This document shows positions 19,201 through 27,369 of a DNA stretch of 64,000 bases, one piece after another. A program made the position numbers and the translations under genes. The DNA comes from Erythrobacter sp. F6033 (GTDB lineage: Bacteria; Pseudomonadota; Alphaproteobacteria; Sphingomonadales; Sphingomonadaceae). The stretch lies in assembly GCF_023016005.1 (NCBI RefSeq), contig NZ_JALKAZ010000001.1:2386001-2450000 (forward strand), read 5' to 3'. Numbering within the stretch: position 1 is the stretch's first letter; the number at the start of each line of letters is the position of its first letter. The notes beneath the pieces are model-generated. The model was not told the origin of the DNA. It did not search any database and saw nothing but the letters and a program-made list of their open reading frames with translations.

Positions 19201-19849
19201 AGAGCGCGCCAAGGCCGAATGGTTCAAACAAAGCCGCGATGTCCTGCAGGTCAGGTCGCCCCTGAACCGTCGCGATCAGGATCGTCCAAAGCACAAGAAA
19301 CACAACAACCGCGACATAGGTGTACATCATTGAGCGCGTCATGGTCGCCACGGCGAAGAACAGTGCGGACACCATGAACATGCCAGGAAGGGCGAAGAGG
19401 AAATACGCGCTGGCGTAGTAGGAAAGCTTGTTGGGGCCGACCGTTTCGGGATCGACCCACGGCATGAGCGACCCGAGCCAGATTGCCAAGGGCACAGTTG
19501 CAAACGCCACAGCCGAAGCCAAAAACGCTCCGGTGAATCGGCCGAGCAAATAGTCGAATTTGCGCACCTGTGTTGAACGGACCATTGGCCCAAAACCGCT
19601 TTCATCATCGCGCACGATCACATTCGCGACGAAGGCCGTCGACACGAACATAAAGAACAGCGTGAGGATCAAATGCGTTTGTATAATCGCAAGCGGGCTG
19701 TTGGCGTTGATATTGCCGCCACTGCCGATCTGGATATCGTCGCTGGTGGCAGCGCCAAAAGTCAGCAGAAAGAAAATAACAGCTGCGACCCAGAAAACGG
19801 GATTGCGCAGCTGATAGCGGAGCTCAAATGCGGTGATTTTACCGAACAT
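16271..19849 (-). CDS. ABC-2 permease fused to M1-family (gluzincin) metallopeptidase
   Basis: 1,192 residues. The N-terminal half is a membrane permease (ELRYQLRNPVFWVAAVIFFLL at the start, then many hydrophobic segments to about residue 610, in two permease-like blocks). The C-terminal half is an M1 peptidase with zinc motif HEVGH (near residue 928) and the downstream glutamate in MVETMAQYSA. The ATG at 19849 is preferred to an upstream one because TGAGGGG precedes it and it lies 10 bp after the stop of the ABC ATPase gene. The peptidase domain most likely faces the periplasm. Such fusions are a known family in Proteobacteria and Bacteroidetes; substrate unknown. The ATPase and this protein probably form one transporter. 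Confidence 0.88.
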   Translation of the reverse strand: MFGKITAFELRYQLRNPVFWVAAVIFFLLTFGAATSDDIQIGSGGNINANSPLAIIQTHLILTLFFMFVSTAFVANVIVRDDESGFGPMVRSTQVRKFDYLLGRFTGAFLASAVAFATVPLAIWLGSLMPWVDPETVGPNKLSYYASAYFLFALPGMFMVSALFFAVATMTRSMMYTYVAVVVFLVLWTILIATVQGRPDLQDIAALFEPFGLGALSNETQYWTASESNTTIPAFGGAILANRLLWTGFALLMLALAYWRFSFAEKGVSKRKLRKEAKKQAKLSETEPRIVGELPALRPGQSAWARLVTRTRFEVAQVVKHPAFFVLVLIGLFNSTGGLFLGNDLYGTPSRPLTFTVIPILLGGFGIIPVIIAIYYAGELVWRDRDRKMHELIDSTSVPGWSYMVPKTIAVAIVLFTAILASVVSAMLVQTLRGVTPEFGKFFEWYILPLSVDMLILAILAVFVQALSPNKFVGWGIMVIYIVAQTVLSNLGFQHPLYLYGSTGGNPVSDLNGNDVGNALGWGLRLYWGAVALVLAVLAHLLWRRGADAALAPRLKRMPASLKSPAGGVLAAGLLTAFVSGGYLFNQMNRVEQYRTSDAGDAQLAAYEKKYLQYETLIQPAVTEVEIKVDLFPQETRMEASGHYAIANDTDETIEVLHVRLPDENAEIIDIQVAGAALETDDEEFKYRIYRFDEPLAPGATTQLTFEVRRWQRGIRARGNDTRLVKNGTFLNNSEFAPQIGMNRSGLLQDRATRREYGLPAELRPAPLGDEFTRQRNYVGADWVTADITITTDAGQTPIAPGVRVSDQIDGDRRTARFVSENPILSFFSIQSADYEIAKREVDGVELQVYYHAAHDTNVERMLDALEKSLAYYRANFGPYQFPHARIIEFPGYASFAQAFAGTMPYSESIGFVADYADEGDIDAVTYVVAHEVGHQYWAHQIISADQQGGTIMVETMAQYSAMMVMKEIYGEDQMRRFLKYELDNYLTSRGSEVIEELPLVKVENQGYIHYRKGAVVMYLLQDRLGEERVNAMLSELLDRYRFKGAPYAISTDLVEGFESLARNDEERQLVEDLLRKITLYDLKVEEAETRELPDGNWETTINIAAAKFYADGQGVETKAPLSDQIEVGAFTARPGLGAFDNSNVLLMERQAIKDGSQEVRIVTTKQPAFVGVDPYNKYIDRNSDDNVFEID

Positions 19850-19859
19850 GTCGATCCCC

Positions 19860-20759
19860 TCAGGCTGCAGCGGCAGATGAAGGAGCCGCGCGGCGTGAAT
19901 GCGCAAGGGTAGAGAAATAGACATCCTCTAGCCCGCCATCGACATTCTCAAATCCGTCATTCGGATCTGTGTCTGACAGGATATGAACGATAGTCTGGCC
20001 AGCGAATAGGCGGGTCGAGATTACTTCGTATTTTTCCTGAAGAGCGACCAAGTCTGCGCGCTCGATAGTCTTTGCCCAGACGGTGCCGCGCGCTTTTTCG
20101 ATCAATGATTTTGGCGCGCCTTCAAGCTTGATTTCACCCTGAACGATGACGGCCATATTGGGACAAAGATCGGCGACATCTTCGACGATATGCGTTGATA
20201 GGATCACGACAACATTCTCGCCAATCTCTGCGAGCAGGTTGAGAAACCGGTTGCGTTCTTCGGGATCAAGCCCGGCTGTTGGTTCATCGACAATGATAAG
20301 CTGAGGATTGCCGATCAATGCCTGCGCAATGCCAAAGCGTTGACGCATGCCGCCGGAAAAGCCAGCAATCGCTTTTTTGCGAACATCCCAAAGATTTGTT
20401 TGTGCAAGAAGAGTTTCGACAGTGTCTTTGCGTTCCGCGGAGGAGGCGACGCCTTTAAGAACGGCCATGTGGTCCAGCATGTCATAAGCGGAGACGCGCG
20501 GGTAAACACCAAAATCCTGTGGCAGATAGCCAAGTGTTTCGCGCAGATGATCGGGGTTCCGCAAAATATCGATGTCGCCGAACGTGATGGAGCCATCGGT
20601 TGGGGTCTGCAGGGTTGCGACTGTCCGCATCAGAGTACTCTTGCCAGCGCCATTGGGGCCGAGCAGCCCGAACATCCCCTTTGGTATGGTCAACGACACA
20701 TCGTTCAGAGCACGTGTGCCGTTAGCGTAGACATGGGTGACGCTTTTAAGTTCGAGCAT
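19860..20759 (-). CDS. ABC transporter ATP-binding protein
   Basis: 299 residues. Walker A is GPNGAGKST, the Q-loop LPQDFG, the signature FSGGMRQR, Walker B LIIVDEP, and the switch histidine STHIVED. The ATG at 20759 has GGAGGGA upstream; an upstream in-frame ATG at 20888 is rejected because the added 43 residues do not look like ABC protein. It is the first gene of a two-gene unit with the permease-peptidase 10 bp downstream. It energises that permease; the cargo cannot be read from sequence. Confidence 0.92.
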   Translation of the reverse strand: MLELKSVTHVYANGTRALNDVSLTIPKGMFGLLGPNGAGKSTLMRTVATLQTPTDGSITFGDIDILRNPDHLRETLGYLPQDFGVYPRVSAYDMLDHMAVLKGVASSAERKDTVETLLAQTNLWDVRKKAIAGFSGGMRQRFGIAQALIGNPQLIIVDEPTAGLDPEERNRFLNLLAEIGENVVVILSTHIVEDVADLCPNMAVIVQGEIKLEGAPKSLIEKARGTVWAKTIERADLVALQEKYEVISTRLFAGQTIVHILSDTDPNDGFENVDGGLEDVYFSTLAHSRRAAPSSAAAA

Positions 20760-21027
20760 GAGAAGTCCCTCCGTTACCTTCAGGGGTAGCAAGGTGTGGT
20801 ATGCCGGTAAAGCACCCCTGTCGATCAGAATAGACTCTTGGTCTGAGAGACAGCTCCTTTGTCGGCTGCGCCTAGGAGGGATGGCCAATGGCAGCTTTCT
20901 GCCTGTCGGCTATCACGACCAGACAGTCCGCTTCCGGCCCAATTCCAAGCATAACTACCTACTGTATCTTTTGCTCAAAATGCACTTCGTGTTCGATGAC
21001 TGACAGCGCCCAACAGGTGATGCGGCA

Positions 21028-22743
21028 TCATGGTCGTAGACGCGCGATCTCGTCTAACACAATGTCGAAGTGCGTCAGGTATAGATACTCTCCGGCATCC
21101 TTGACTTTGCGTAGCCGCGTTTGAGTTGCCAATTCCAAATACCTATCAAATGCGCGCTCGGGGAAATCGATGAAGTCATCTTCGACAATCACAGTGGTCG
21201 GCACCACTGAATTGCGGGCGTCATCGGCCCAGTCGTGGTGGATGGTCCGCATCTCAGCCACGAATGTGTCGACACCCTGCTGGGAGATGCAATGATAGCT
21301 TCGTGAGACGGTTTCGATGATTTCCGGATCGTCCAGAGATTTGATATCCCTCGGGCGTTCACGGTTCATGCCCCGCGCAAAGGTGAGTTCGCGCCCGGTA
21401 TCCATCAGCACTTTACCCAAGCGTGCGAGATACGGCACCACTTTGGGCAAATGGATCGAGGATTTCACTATGTTACGATAGCGCGGTCGGATACTTTCCA
21501 AGAACCCATCATCCCATAGCGGCACGCACCTTAGCAGCAACATCCCGGATACAAGCTCAGGGTGTCGCAAGGCAAAACGTTGCGCGAAGCAAGCAGCCCA
21601 TCCACTGACGATTACAAACGGACCAATCCCCAAGTGCTCGGACAGGCTTTTCAGATCGGCAGCAGCGTTGTCGAGAGCGACATCCAAATTTTGCTGCGGA
21701 TTGGGATCTGAATTGCCGTAACCGGCGCGGATCGGAGTGATGAAGCGAAGGCCAGCCAAAACCGCTTGGCGCGCAGCGCTGCGCGATAGCCCAACATCGG
21801 TGATCAGCGAGTGCAGGAACATAACAGGGAAGCCGTTCGGATGGCCCTGTTCGAAAAACTCGAATCGTCGGCCGTCTGCCAGCGTCATGCTGCCTTTTCT
21901 CAAAAGCGAGCCATCTTCAGTTCCATCTTGGGGTAACCCAAGGCCATCTCGCCGGACGCCGCCCAAGCGGGCAGAGATACCCGACAAAATCCCCACCAAG
22001 TCCGATATGTTCCGCGTATCGGTTTTCTTAAGCAAATTCTTGATCTGCGTCCTAACCGTATGGATTGAAGCGCCCCTGTCTTCGGCTACCTCGGCCGGGG
22101 ACATTCCGCCGGCCAGCTTCTTAGCGACATCTGCTTCGGCAGAACTGAGATCATAAGTTTCCCGAATCGAGGAGAACGCCTCTGGTGCAAAGCTTGTGTT
22201 GATGCGTGAGACCAGAAAATGCTCGTCACCGTCCTGCTCAAGCGCGACGGGTGTGACGAACAGGCAGTTCTTTCGAACAGAGCCCAGCAGGTGGGAATGG
22301 ACAAATAATGGCGCGCGCGACGTTGCAGAATTGCCCGTTTTGATCCAGCTTTGCAGCCGAAGCACCGCATCAGTATCCAGTTCCAGATCAAACACCGAAC
22401 CGCGATCATCAATCATAGCGCAAGCGCGGTCATTAGCGGCGACTATTGCGCCTTTTGCATTCATTATAAACGTTTCGCCGGGGTCTCCTTCGACAAGATT
22501 CTTCGCGGTCAGTCTCGAAGGCTCAGAGTGGTCGACGCGCTTCAGAATATCGAGCGCGAGCATAATGTGCGTATCGATCTGCTGCTGATCCAGCTCGGCG
22601 GACGGATCAGCGCGGTAAGTGTCGAGATACGACTCCCAGAAAGTCTCGAATGACACCAGTTGCTCCGGCTCTAACGTCGCAGCGTAAGTCTTCTCGATCA
22701 GCTTGATCGCATCGAAGACATGGTCCTCGTCGTTGGTGCTCAT
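21028..22743 (-). CDS. LuxR-type regulator with C-terminal alpha/beta-hydrolase-like domain (paralog 1)
   Basis: 571 residues. Residues ~85-190 look PAS-like (ETFIMNAKGAIVAANDRACA). A LuxR/GerE helix-turn-helix follows at ~197-250 (LSSAEADVAKKLAGGMSPAE, then HTVRTQIKNLLKKT). From ~285 an alpha/beta-hydrolase fold follows (MTLADGRRFEFFEQG, RAGYGNSDP, RFALRHPELVSGMLLL). The nucleophile elbow, normally GxSxG, reads VSGWAACFA, and where the catalytic histidine is expected near the C-terminus there is DAGEYLYLTHF, so the triad looks lost. It is divergent to the secreted-protein operon starting at 22956. Likely a ligand-sensing or protein-interaction regulator (inference). A paralog lies at 30207-31946. 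Confidence 0.85.
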   Translation of the reverse strand: MSTNDEDHVFDAIKLIEKTYAATLEPEQLVSFETFWESYLDTYRADPSAELDQQQIDTHIMLALDILKRVDHSEPSRLTAKNLVEGDPGETFIMNAKGAIVAANDRACAMIDDRGSVFDLELDTDAVLRLQSWIKTGNSATSRAPLFVHSHLLGSVRKNCLFVTPVALEQDGDEHFLVSRINTSFAPEAFSSIRETYDLSSAEADVAKKLAGGMSPAEVAEDRGASIHTVRTQIKNLLKKTDTRNISDLVGILSGISARLGGVRRDGLGLPQDGTEDGSLLRKGSMTLADGRRFEFFEQGHPNGFPVMFLHSLITDVGLSRSAARQAVLAGLRFITPIRAGYGNSDPNPQQNLDVALDNAAADLKSLSEHLGIGPFVIVSGWAACFAQRFALRHPELVSGMLLLRCVPLWDDGFLESIRPRYRNIVKSSIHLPKVVPYLARLGKVLMDTGRELTFARGMNRERPRDIKSLDDPEIIETVSRSYHCISQQGVDTFVAEMRTIHHDWADDARNSVVPTTVIVEDDFIDFPERAFDRYLELATQTRLRKVKDAGEYLYLTHFDIVLDEIARLRP

Positions 22744-22902
22744 GCTTTAAATCCCTAATCGAACTCGGCCATCAACTAGTCAGACAGATCGTTGAAAGTC
22801 GAAGGATAATTACGCTCCAGATCAGGAAATTGCACCGCCATACCCAATTGTGGTGATGCGCAATTTGAAGCTCGGGTCGATGAATACGGTCACGATGAAC
22901 TG

Positions 22903-22934
22903 CCCCACTACCGGTCTTCAAACCAGTGGTGGGG
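22903..22934 (+). promoter_or_regulatory. 13-bp hairpin in the leader of the secreted-protein operon
   Basis: CCCCACTACCGGT (22903-22915) pairs with ACCAGTGGTGGGG (22922-22934) through 13 base pairs, two of them G-U, around a 6-nt loop CTTCAA. It ends 21 nt before the ATG at 22956 and just before the GGAG box. No U-run follows, so it is not a standard terminator. It could control translation or stability, or mark DNA binding. Confidence 0.55.
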
Positions 22935-22955
22935 ACCGATACGGAGAACCGACCG

Positions 22956-24008
22956 ATGACACACCCGCCGAGCGAATTTGCTTCGCACACCTTTCCATCA
23001 GATGACAGGTGCGCCACCCATCAACTAGCAAGAAACATCCTATTCGCGATATTCGCTCTGGCTGCGGTGCTGCTAGTCAATCCGGCCGAAGCCGCAGAGG
23101 CGGTAGAAGCCAACTGGACGGGCACATGGGATAGCCAGCACGGCGAACTGCGCCTCGTCCAGGAAGGCAAGCGGGTTTACGGCGATTACGCCAATCGCGG
23201 CTATTTCGAAGGGCGCGTTTCGCAAGATGGTAACCGGCTTCGCGGAACATTCCAATATAACAGCCGCCGAAGCCGCAGCGGCTATATCGAATTTATCCGC
23301 AGTGGTGACAGCTTTACCGGCGGATGGAGTTGGGCGAAGGATGGCCCTGTATCCCATACGCGCGGCAATTGGAGCGGTAGTTTCAAAAACGGCGATTACC
23401 CCGCGCTTGTCTATGCCGTGGGGAAAAGCGAATATTGGGCCGATTTCTGGCGCGGCTCCAACATGGGTCTCGCCTGGGTCAATGACGGCGTGTTTCAAAC
23501 GCAGCAGCCAGTCTTTGCCGGCGAGAACGCGCCTTACGATCCCGATACAGGCATTCGGGGTGATGAATGGACCGGTACGTTCGACACCAATTATGGTGAA
23601 TTGCGTTTGATCCAGAATGGCCGGCGAGTGTTCGGCGAATATGCCAAGCGCGGTTATTTCGAAGGCTGCGTGCATGATGGCGGCGCCACCATGCGTGGCA
23701 CGTTCCAATATTTCAGCCCGCGCCGCAATCACGGTTTTGTCGAATTCCGTACCGACGGAGACGGTTTCGAGGGGACGTGGACCTGGACCAAGAGCGGCGT
23801 CCCTTCAACTGCCAGCAAGATCAACTGGCGCGGTGCCCGCACCAGCCTCGAAGTGCGCGAGGATGTCTATATTCGCGCCAATGAAATGGGCTTTGCCGAC
23901 ATGTGGAGCACCATCGATGACAGCCAGCGCCGCTGGGTTCTGGGCAGCGATTATTACGACAGCTGCGACCCGCCAGAGGTCGATTACGAGGGCAACGAGG
24001 AGTTTTGA
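22956..24008 (+). CDS. Exported protein with two WTGTW-type beta repeats, function unknown
   Basis: 350 residues. The ATG at 22956 has an ACGGAG box and is preferred to a GTG 30 bp upstream. A hydrophobic export segment (ILFAIFALAAVLLVNPAEAA) is followed by two homologous units at ~53-130 and ~204-281. Each begins WTGTW/WTGTF and includes GELRL(V/I)Q, a (Y/F)G(D/E)YA(N/K)RGYFEG block and RGTFQY. The spacing suggests an internal duplication of a small all-beta domain. I do not recognise a named family. The next gene starts 53 bp downstream and its mature protein also opens with WQGTW, so the products may share a fold or partner. Confidence 0.75.
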   Translation: MTHPPSEFASHTFPSDDRCATHQLARNILFAIFALAAVLLVNPAEAAEAVEANWTGTWDSQHGELRLVQEGKRVYGDYANRGYFEGRVSQDGNRLRGTFQYNSRRSRSGYIEFIRSGDSFTGGWSWAKDGPVSHTRGNWSGSFKNGDYPALVYAVGKSEYWADFWRGSNMGLAWVNDGVFQTQQPVFAGENAPYDPDTGIRGDEWTGTFDTNYGELRLIQNGRRVFGEYAKRGYFEGCVHDGGATMRGTFQYFSPRRNHGFVEFRTDGDGFEGTWTWTKSGVPSTASKINWRGARTSLEVREDVYIRANEMGFADMWSTIDDSQRRWVLGSDYYDSCDPPEVDYEGNEEF

Positions 24009-24061
24009 GCCTCACCCTCTTCCGCAATTTCTCACCTCTCATACGAAACGGAGCAAATCCG

Positions 24062-25816
24062 ATGACACTTGCACGCACACTATTGAAAACCGCCGCCATC
24101 GGCGCGGCATTGATGACCAGCACCAGCGCCTTTGCCCAATGGCAGGGCACGTGGGAGATCAACGGCACTCGGACCGGGCTGATCCAATCTGGCGATTATG
24201 TGACGGGACAGATGGTTTCCGGCGACATCATCCAAGGCGTGTTGAGCCCCGACAAAAAAGTTCTGCGCGGTGTGCACAAGAAATCTGGTCGCAAATATAC
24301 GATCGAACTCAAACTGTCCGCGGCGAATAAGTTTAGGGGCGGGGTTTTCCAGATCGCCAATGGCTATCCCATCAATCCGCAATTGGCGATGCGATGGAAC
24401 GGCACGGCGACACGGCAGACATCTGCTGGTGCGGCGCGAGAGGCGGCCAAGCAATCGTTCCTGAATGAACAAAGCTCTGCTGTGCGCAACTGGATCAACG
24501 GTGTGGAGAATATGCGCGGCTCAAGCGTTGCGGTTGCGGCCCCCGCTAGCCAAAGCGCCAATGCTGCCGTCCAACAGGCACCTGCCACCGTCGACACCGG
24601 GGTTCAAGGCACTTGGAACATCACGATTAAAGGCACGCAATACGGACCCTTTGAAAGCCGGAATCAGGCCTTCGCCTTTAGCACGCCGGACCGCAATGGC
24701 GTGGTCACTGGCACGTCGATTGGGCGCAATAATGTGATCTTTATTGGCCGTGTTCAATCGGGCAGCAATCGCAAGCTGCACGGCATCTGGATGGAGGCGA
24801 AACGCGGCGTTGCAACGGGACGTTGGGGGTTGATGGAAGTTCGCACCAGCGGCGAACCGGCAACCGCGATGCAAGCGCGTTTTTCCATCGGCTATCGCAA
24901 GCCTAGCGGCGCTTGGGTTGGCCGCGCACCCGGTCAGCCCGGCATGGTCGGATCAGGCCCAAAGCTCCATAGCAACCCAATACGTCTGCTCGGCGTCAGC
25001 CAAGCGCAAGCACAATGGCGCAACCTGCTCGCAAAAAAGAGCCCATTCCCAGCCATTCACGGTCTTTGGCCCACGAGGGAGATTGACGCGGCGATCCAAC
25101 CGTGGATCAGGGGCGAGACCGAAGTTGCGCGCTTTGGCGGGACGCAACTGGTCGATCCATGTGTGGCAAAGTGCATGGGAAAGGAGCCACAGCAACTTAC
25201 CTTGTTTGGGGCCAATATTGAAGGCCGAAAAAACCGAGAAAGGGTTCTGGAATTTAGTGGTTTTGTGAACACCTCAGCGTCACTGCTGCAAAATGGCAAA
25301 GCTATCCGCCTCCCTGCAAACGGCAGCACCAAGATATTTGATCGCACACGCGAAAATGCTGTGAAGTTCAACGACAAAGGGCGCGGTGATATTGATTTGT
25401 TCGTATCGCCACCGCGCCAAATCGAAATGTTTTGCGACAGGAATACCAATTTTCGACTTGGACGAGCGGGCTTCCCCTTGCCTGAAGCCGCATGGTCGGA
25501 TCCTCTTACCGAAATACGGATCAGCTACTCGGGAAGTGTGATTGAATGGGGGGCTATTCGCAACGCAACTAGAAGATTGACGCCTAGAAAATCTGCGAAC
25601 TTTGATTGGAGCCAAATCGATTTTACCCCCTATGGTTGGCATAGAGACTTCAAAAAGCAGTGGTCAGAGTTGAACCGTTTCGTCTCGAAGTACGAAATTG
25701 ACCCCGAAAAGCTGAACGACGAGATCCCTTGCTATCGGACTGAGGCGGCATTTGCCGAGCCAAATGGCAAACGCGACCTCACATTCTACTTGCGCACGGA
25801 TGTTCAGGTCCGCTGA
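24062..25816 (+). CDS. Exported protein of unknown function, N-terminal WQGTW domain
   Basis: 584 residues. A signal peptide (LLKTAAIGAALMTSTSAFAQ) is followed at once by WQGTWEINGTRTGLIQSGDY, like the repeats of the upstream protein. A second such unit may start near QGTWNITIKGTQYGPFESR. The C-terminal ~270 residues include CVAKCMG and other cysteines and do not match a family I know. The ATG at 24062 follows CGGAG and is preferred to an in-frame start 57 bp upstream that would bury the signal peptide. Second gene of a same-strand set of four secreted proteins. Confidence 0.75.
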   Translation: MTLARTLLKTAAIGAALMTSTSAFAQWQGTWEINGTRTGLIQSGDYVTGQMVSGDIIQGVLSPDKKVLRGVHKKSGRKYTIELKLSAANKFRGGVFQIANGYPINPQLAMRWNGTATRQTSAGAAREAAKQSFLNEQSSAVRNWINGVENMRGSSVAVAAPASQSANAAVQQAPATVDTGVQGTWNITIKGTQYGPFESRNQAFAFSTPDRNGVVTGTSIGRNNVIFIGRVQSGSNRKLHGIWMEAKRGVATGRWGLMEVRTSGEPATAMQARFSIGYRKPSGAWVGRAPGQPGMVGSGPKLHSNPIRLLGVSQAQAQWRNLLAKKSPFPAIHGLWPTREIDAAIQPWIRGETEVARFGGTQLVDPCVAKCMGKEPQQLTLFGANIEGRKNRERVLEFSGFVNTSASLLQNGKAIRLPANGSTKIFDRTRENAVKFNDKGRGDIDLFVSPPRQIEMFCDRNTNFRLGRAGFPLPEAAWSDPLTEIRISYSGSVIEWGAIRNATRRLTPRKSANFDWSQIDFTPYGWHRDFKKQWSELNRFVSKYEIDPEKLNDEIPCYRTEAAFAEPNGKRDLTFYLRTDVQVR

Positions 25817-25855
25817 TTCAGCGTCGCCAAATTCCACATTTAAGGAGAGAAACGA

Positions 25856-26323
25856 ATGCGTTTTCTCACGCTACACGGATACCTGAAACCTACCTGCATC
25901 GCGCTGCTGGCAACCAGCCTTGCCGCGTGCGGCGGCTCAGAACCTTCCGCCGCTAATATGGTCAACGATGCCAGCGATATGGCGGCAGGGGTTGAAAGCG
26001 CTTCTGCTGAGCTGTCGCAGGAGATGAAAGCGGCTGCGGCCGCACCGGGCGATATGCCGTGCGAGTTGCCCCAAATGCCCGATGCCAGCTCTGCGCAGCC
26101 TATGGCTGGCGAAGGCGAAACTTTCACCACTGGCCAAACGCCCGAAGTCGCCGCTGCATTCTACATCGCAGCAGCCGAGGCTCGCGGTAGCAGCGCCGCC
26201 GCCGCAGGGCCGCGGGGCCTTGCCGCAATCCAGCTAACTCTCGGCGATGCAGGCAACTGCACCGTGTTCGCGCAAGCGCAGATGAGCGGCGGCACCAACA
26301 TCCAAATCACGAAGCAACAATAA
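25856..26323 (+). CDS. Small alanine-rich lipoprotein, function unknown
   Basis: 155 residues. AAGGAGAG precedes the ATG. The signal peptide ends in a lipobox, SLAACGG, so it is probably a lipidated envelope protein. The mature part is rich in Ala, Ser and Met, with a PCELPQ segment and a Cys near the C-terminus (GDAGNCTVF) that could form a disulfide. No family recognised. It is 40 bp after the 584-residue secreted protein and 23 bp before the PAN-domain gene, so an operon is likely. Confidence 0.75.
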   Translation: MRFLTLHGYLKPTCIALLATSLAACGGSEPSAANMVNDASDMAAGVESASAELSQEMKAAAAAPGDMPCELPQMPDASSAQPMAGEGETFTTGQTPEVAAAFYIAAAEARGSSAAAAGPRGLAAIQLTLGDAGNCTVFAQAQMSGGTNIQITKQQ

Positions 26324-26346
26324 TTACCCTCAAAAAGGAGGACACC

Positions 26347-27216
26347 ATGCGTAAGCTTGTACTCATTTGCTTGAGCCTGATCGGCCTAGGCCTAGGTGGC
26401 GCAGTTGTCGCGCAAACCATTGGCAGCGTATCAAACGGCTATATCGAAGAAGGCGATTTATACCGGCCAGGCAATCTCATCAAAACCATCACGATGAGCA
26501 ATCGCGGGCAGGACGAAACAACGTGCCGTAAGGCGTGCGATGGTGACGGCAATTGCAAAGCCTATAGCTACGTCCAAGAATCGTCTAATCGCAAACCGTT
26601 ATGCTACTTACGGCTAGCGGCAATACCTGTGCAGGCGCGGCGCAATCATGGTTATGCCAAGGTTGTCTCGGGCACAAAGCTCAGTTTTCTACGCGATGAC
26701 CTCGGTATCAATAGTTATCCCGGTCGAACGATAGATGGCGCCGTTGAGAAAGGCTCCTTCAAGATCGCGAACGAAGATCCAATGGCCTGTGTTGACGCGT
26801 GCTGGCGCGATGGGACGTGTTCGAGCTATACCTTCAAGCCTGCTACGCGGTTTCCCAAATCCGCTCCGGCGCAATGCACATTGCACACAAAGGGTGGGAG
26901 TTTGAGCCTGAAAACGGTGCCGGGCATTCTCTCCGGCAGCAAAAGCAGGATGAGCGTGCCACGGGCATCGCGGTTACCAGATCGGTCAAACACGACGCCA
27001 AAACCGCGTGCGACGTTTGAGCCGCGCCCCAAGCCTGTGATCGAGCGGCCCAAAGGTCAGACAATCACTATCCCTGATCAGAACTCGAACGATGGCGCAT
27101 TGTCGGACGATGATGATGCAAAGTTCCCCGGCGAAATGCTTTCGCCGGATGATCAAGGGGTCGAGAAGGGCGATGATGACGAGCAGTTTCCAGGGGAAAT
27201 GCTGCAACCCGAATAA
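26347..27216 (+). CDS. Exported protein with two PAN/Apple-like domains
   Basis: 289 residues. The ribosome site is AAGGAGG. A signal peptide (LICLSLIGLGLGGAVVAQ) is followed by two cysteine-rich PAN_4-like units: TCRKACDGDGNCKAYSY ending in LCYLR (about 55-100) and ACVDACWRDGTCSSYTF ending in CTLHTK (about 145-185). PAN domains bind proteins or glycans. The acidic C-terminus carries a short duplicated motif, DDDAKFPGEML and DDDEQFPGEML. Last gene of the secreted-protein operon; a strong terminator follows. Confidence 0.8.
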   Translation: MRKLVLICLSLIGLGLGGAVVAQTIGSVSNGYIEEGDLYRPGNLIKTITMSNRGQDETTCRKACDGDGNCKAYSYVQESSNRKPLCYLRLAAIPVQARRNHGYAKVVSGTKLSFLRDDLGINSYPGRTIDGAVEKGSFKIANEDPMACVDACWRDGTCSSYTFKPATRFPKSAPAQCTLHTKGGSLSLKTVPGILSGSKSRMSVPRASRLPDRSNTTPKPRATFEPRPKPVIERPKGQTITIPDQNSNDGALSDDDDAKFPGEMLSPDDQGVEKGDDDEQFPGEMLQPE

Positions 27217-27245
27217 CGCTTTGGCCGTCAGATAGGTTTGACCAG

Positions 27246-27274
27246 AAAGGGCGCGGCGCAAGCTGCGTCCTTTT
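27246..27274 (+). terminator. Rho-independent terminator after the secreted-protein operon
   Basis: Twelve consecutive pairs (two G-U) run from 27246-27257 to 27262-27273 around a GCAA tetraloop, with AAAGG at the foot and CCTTTT at the end. It lies 30 bp after the PAN-protein stop. Confidence 0.75.
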
Positions 27275-27369
27275 GCGGTTTAGGATCATGCGATTGAGAA
27301 TGGCTCAGCTGTTCGTTGATCCGGCGTGCGATCTGACCAAGCCCGGCAGGTGTGAAAAACCTGCCAGTT

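Noticed and set aside
27343..27366. Inverted repeat GGCAGGT/ACCTGCC as terminator of the autotransporter gene
   Set aside because: The stem is only about 7-9 bp and no T-run follows on either strand; evidence is too thin for a call.
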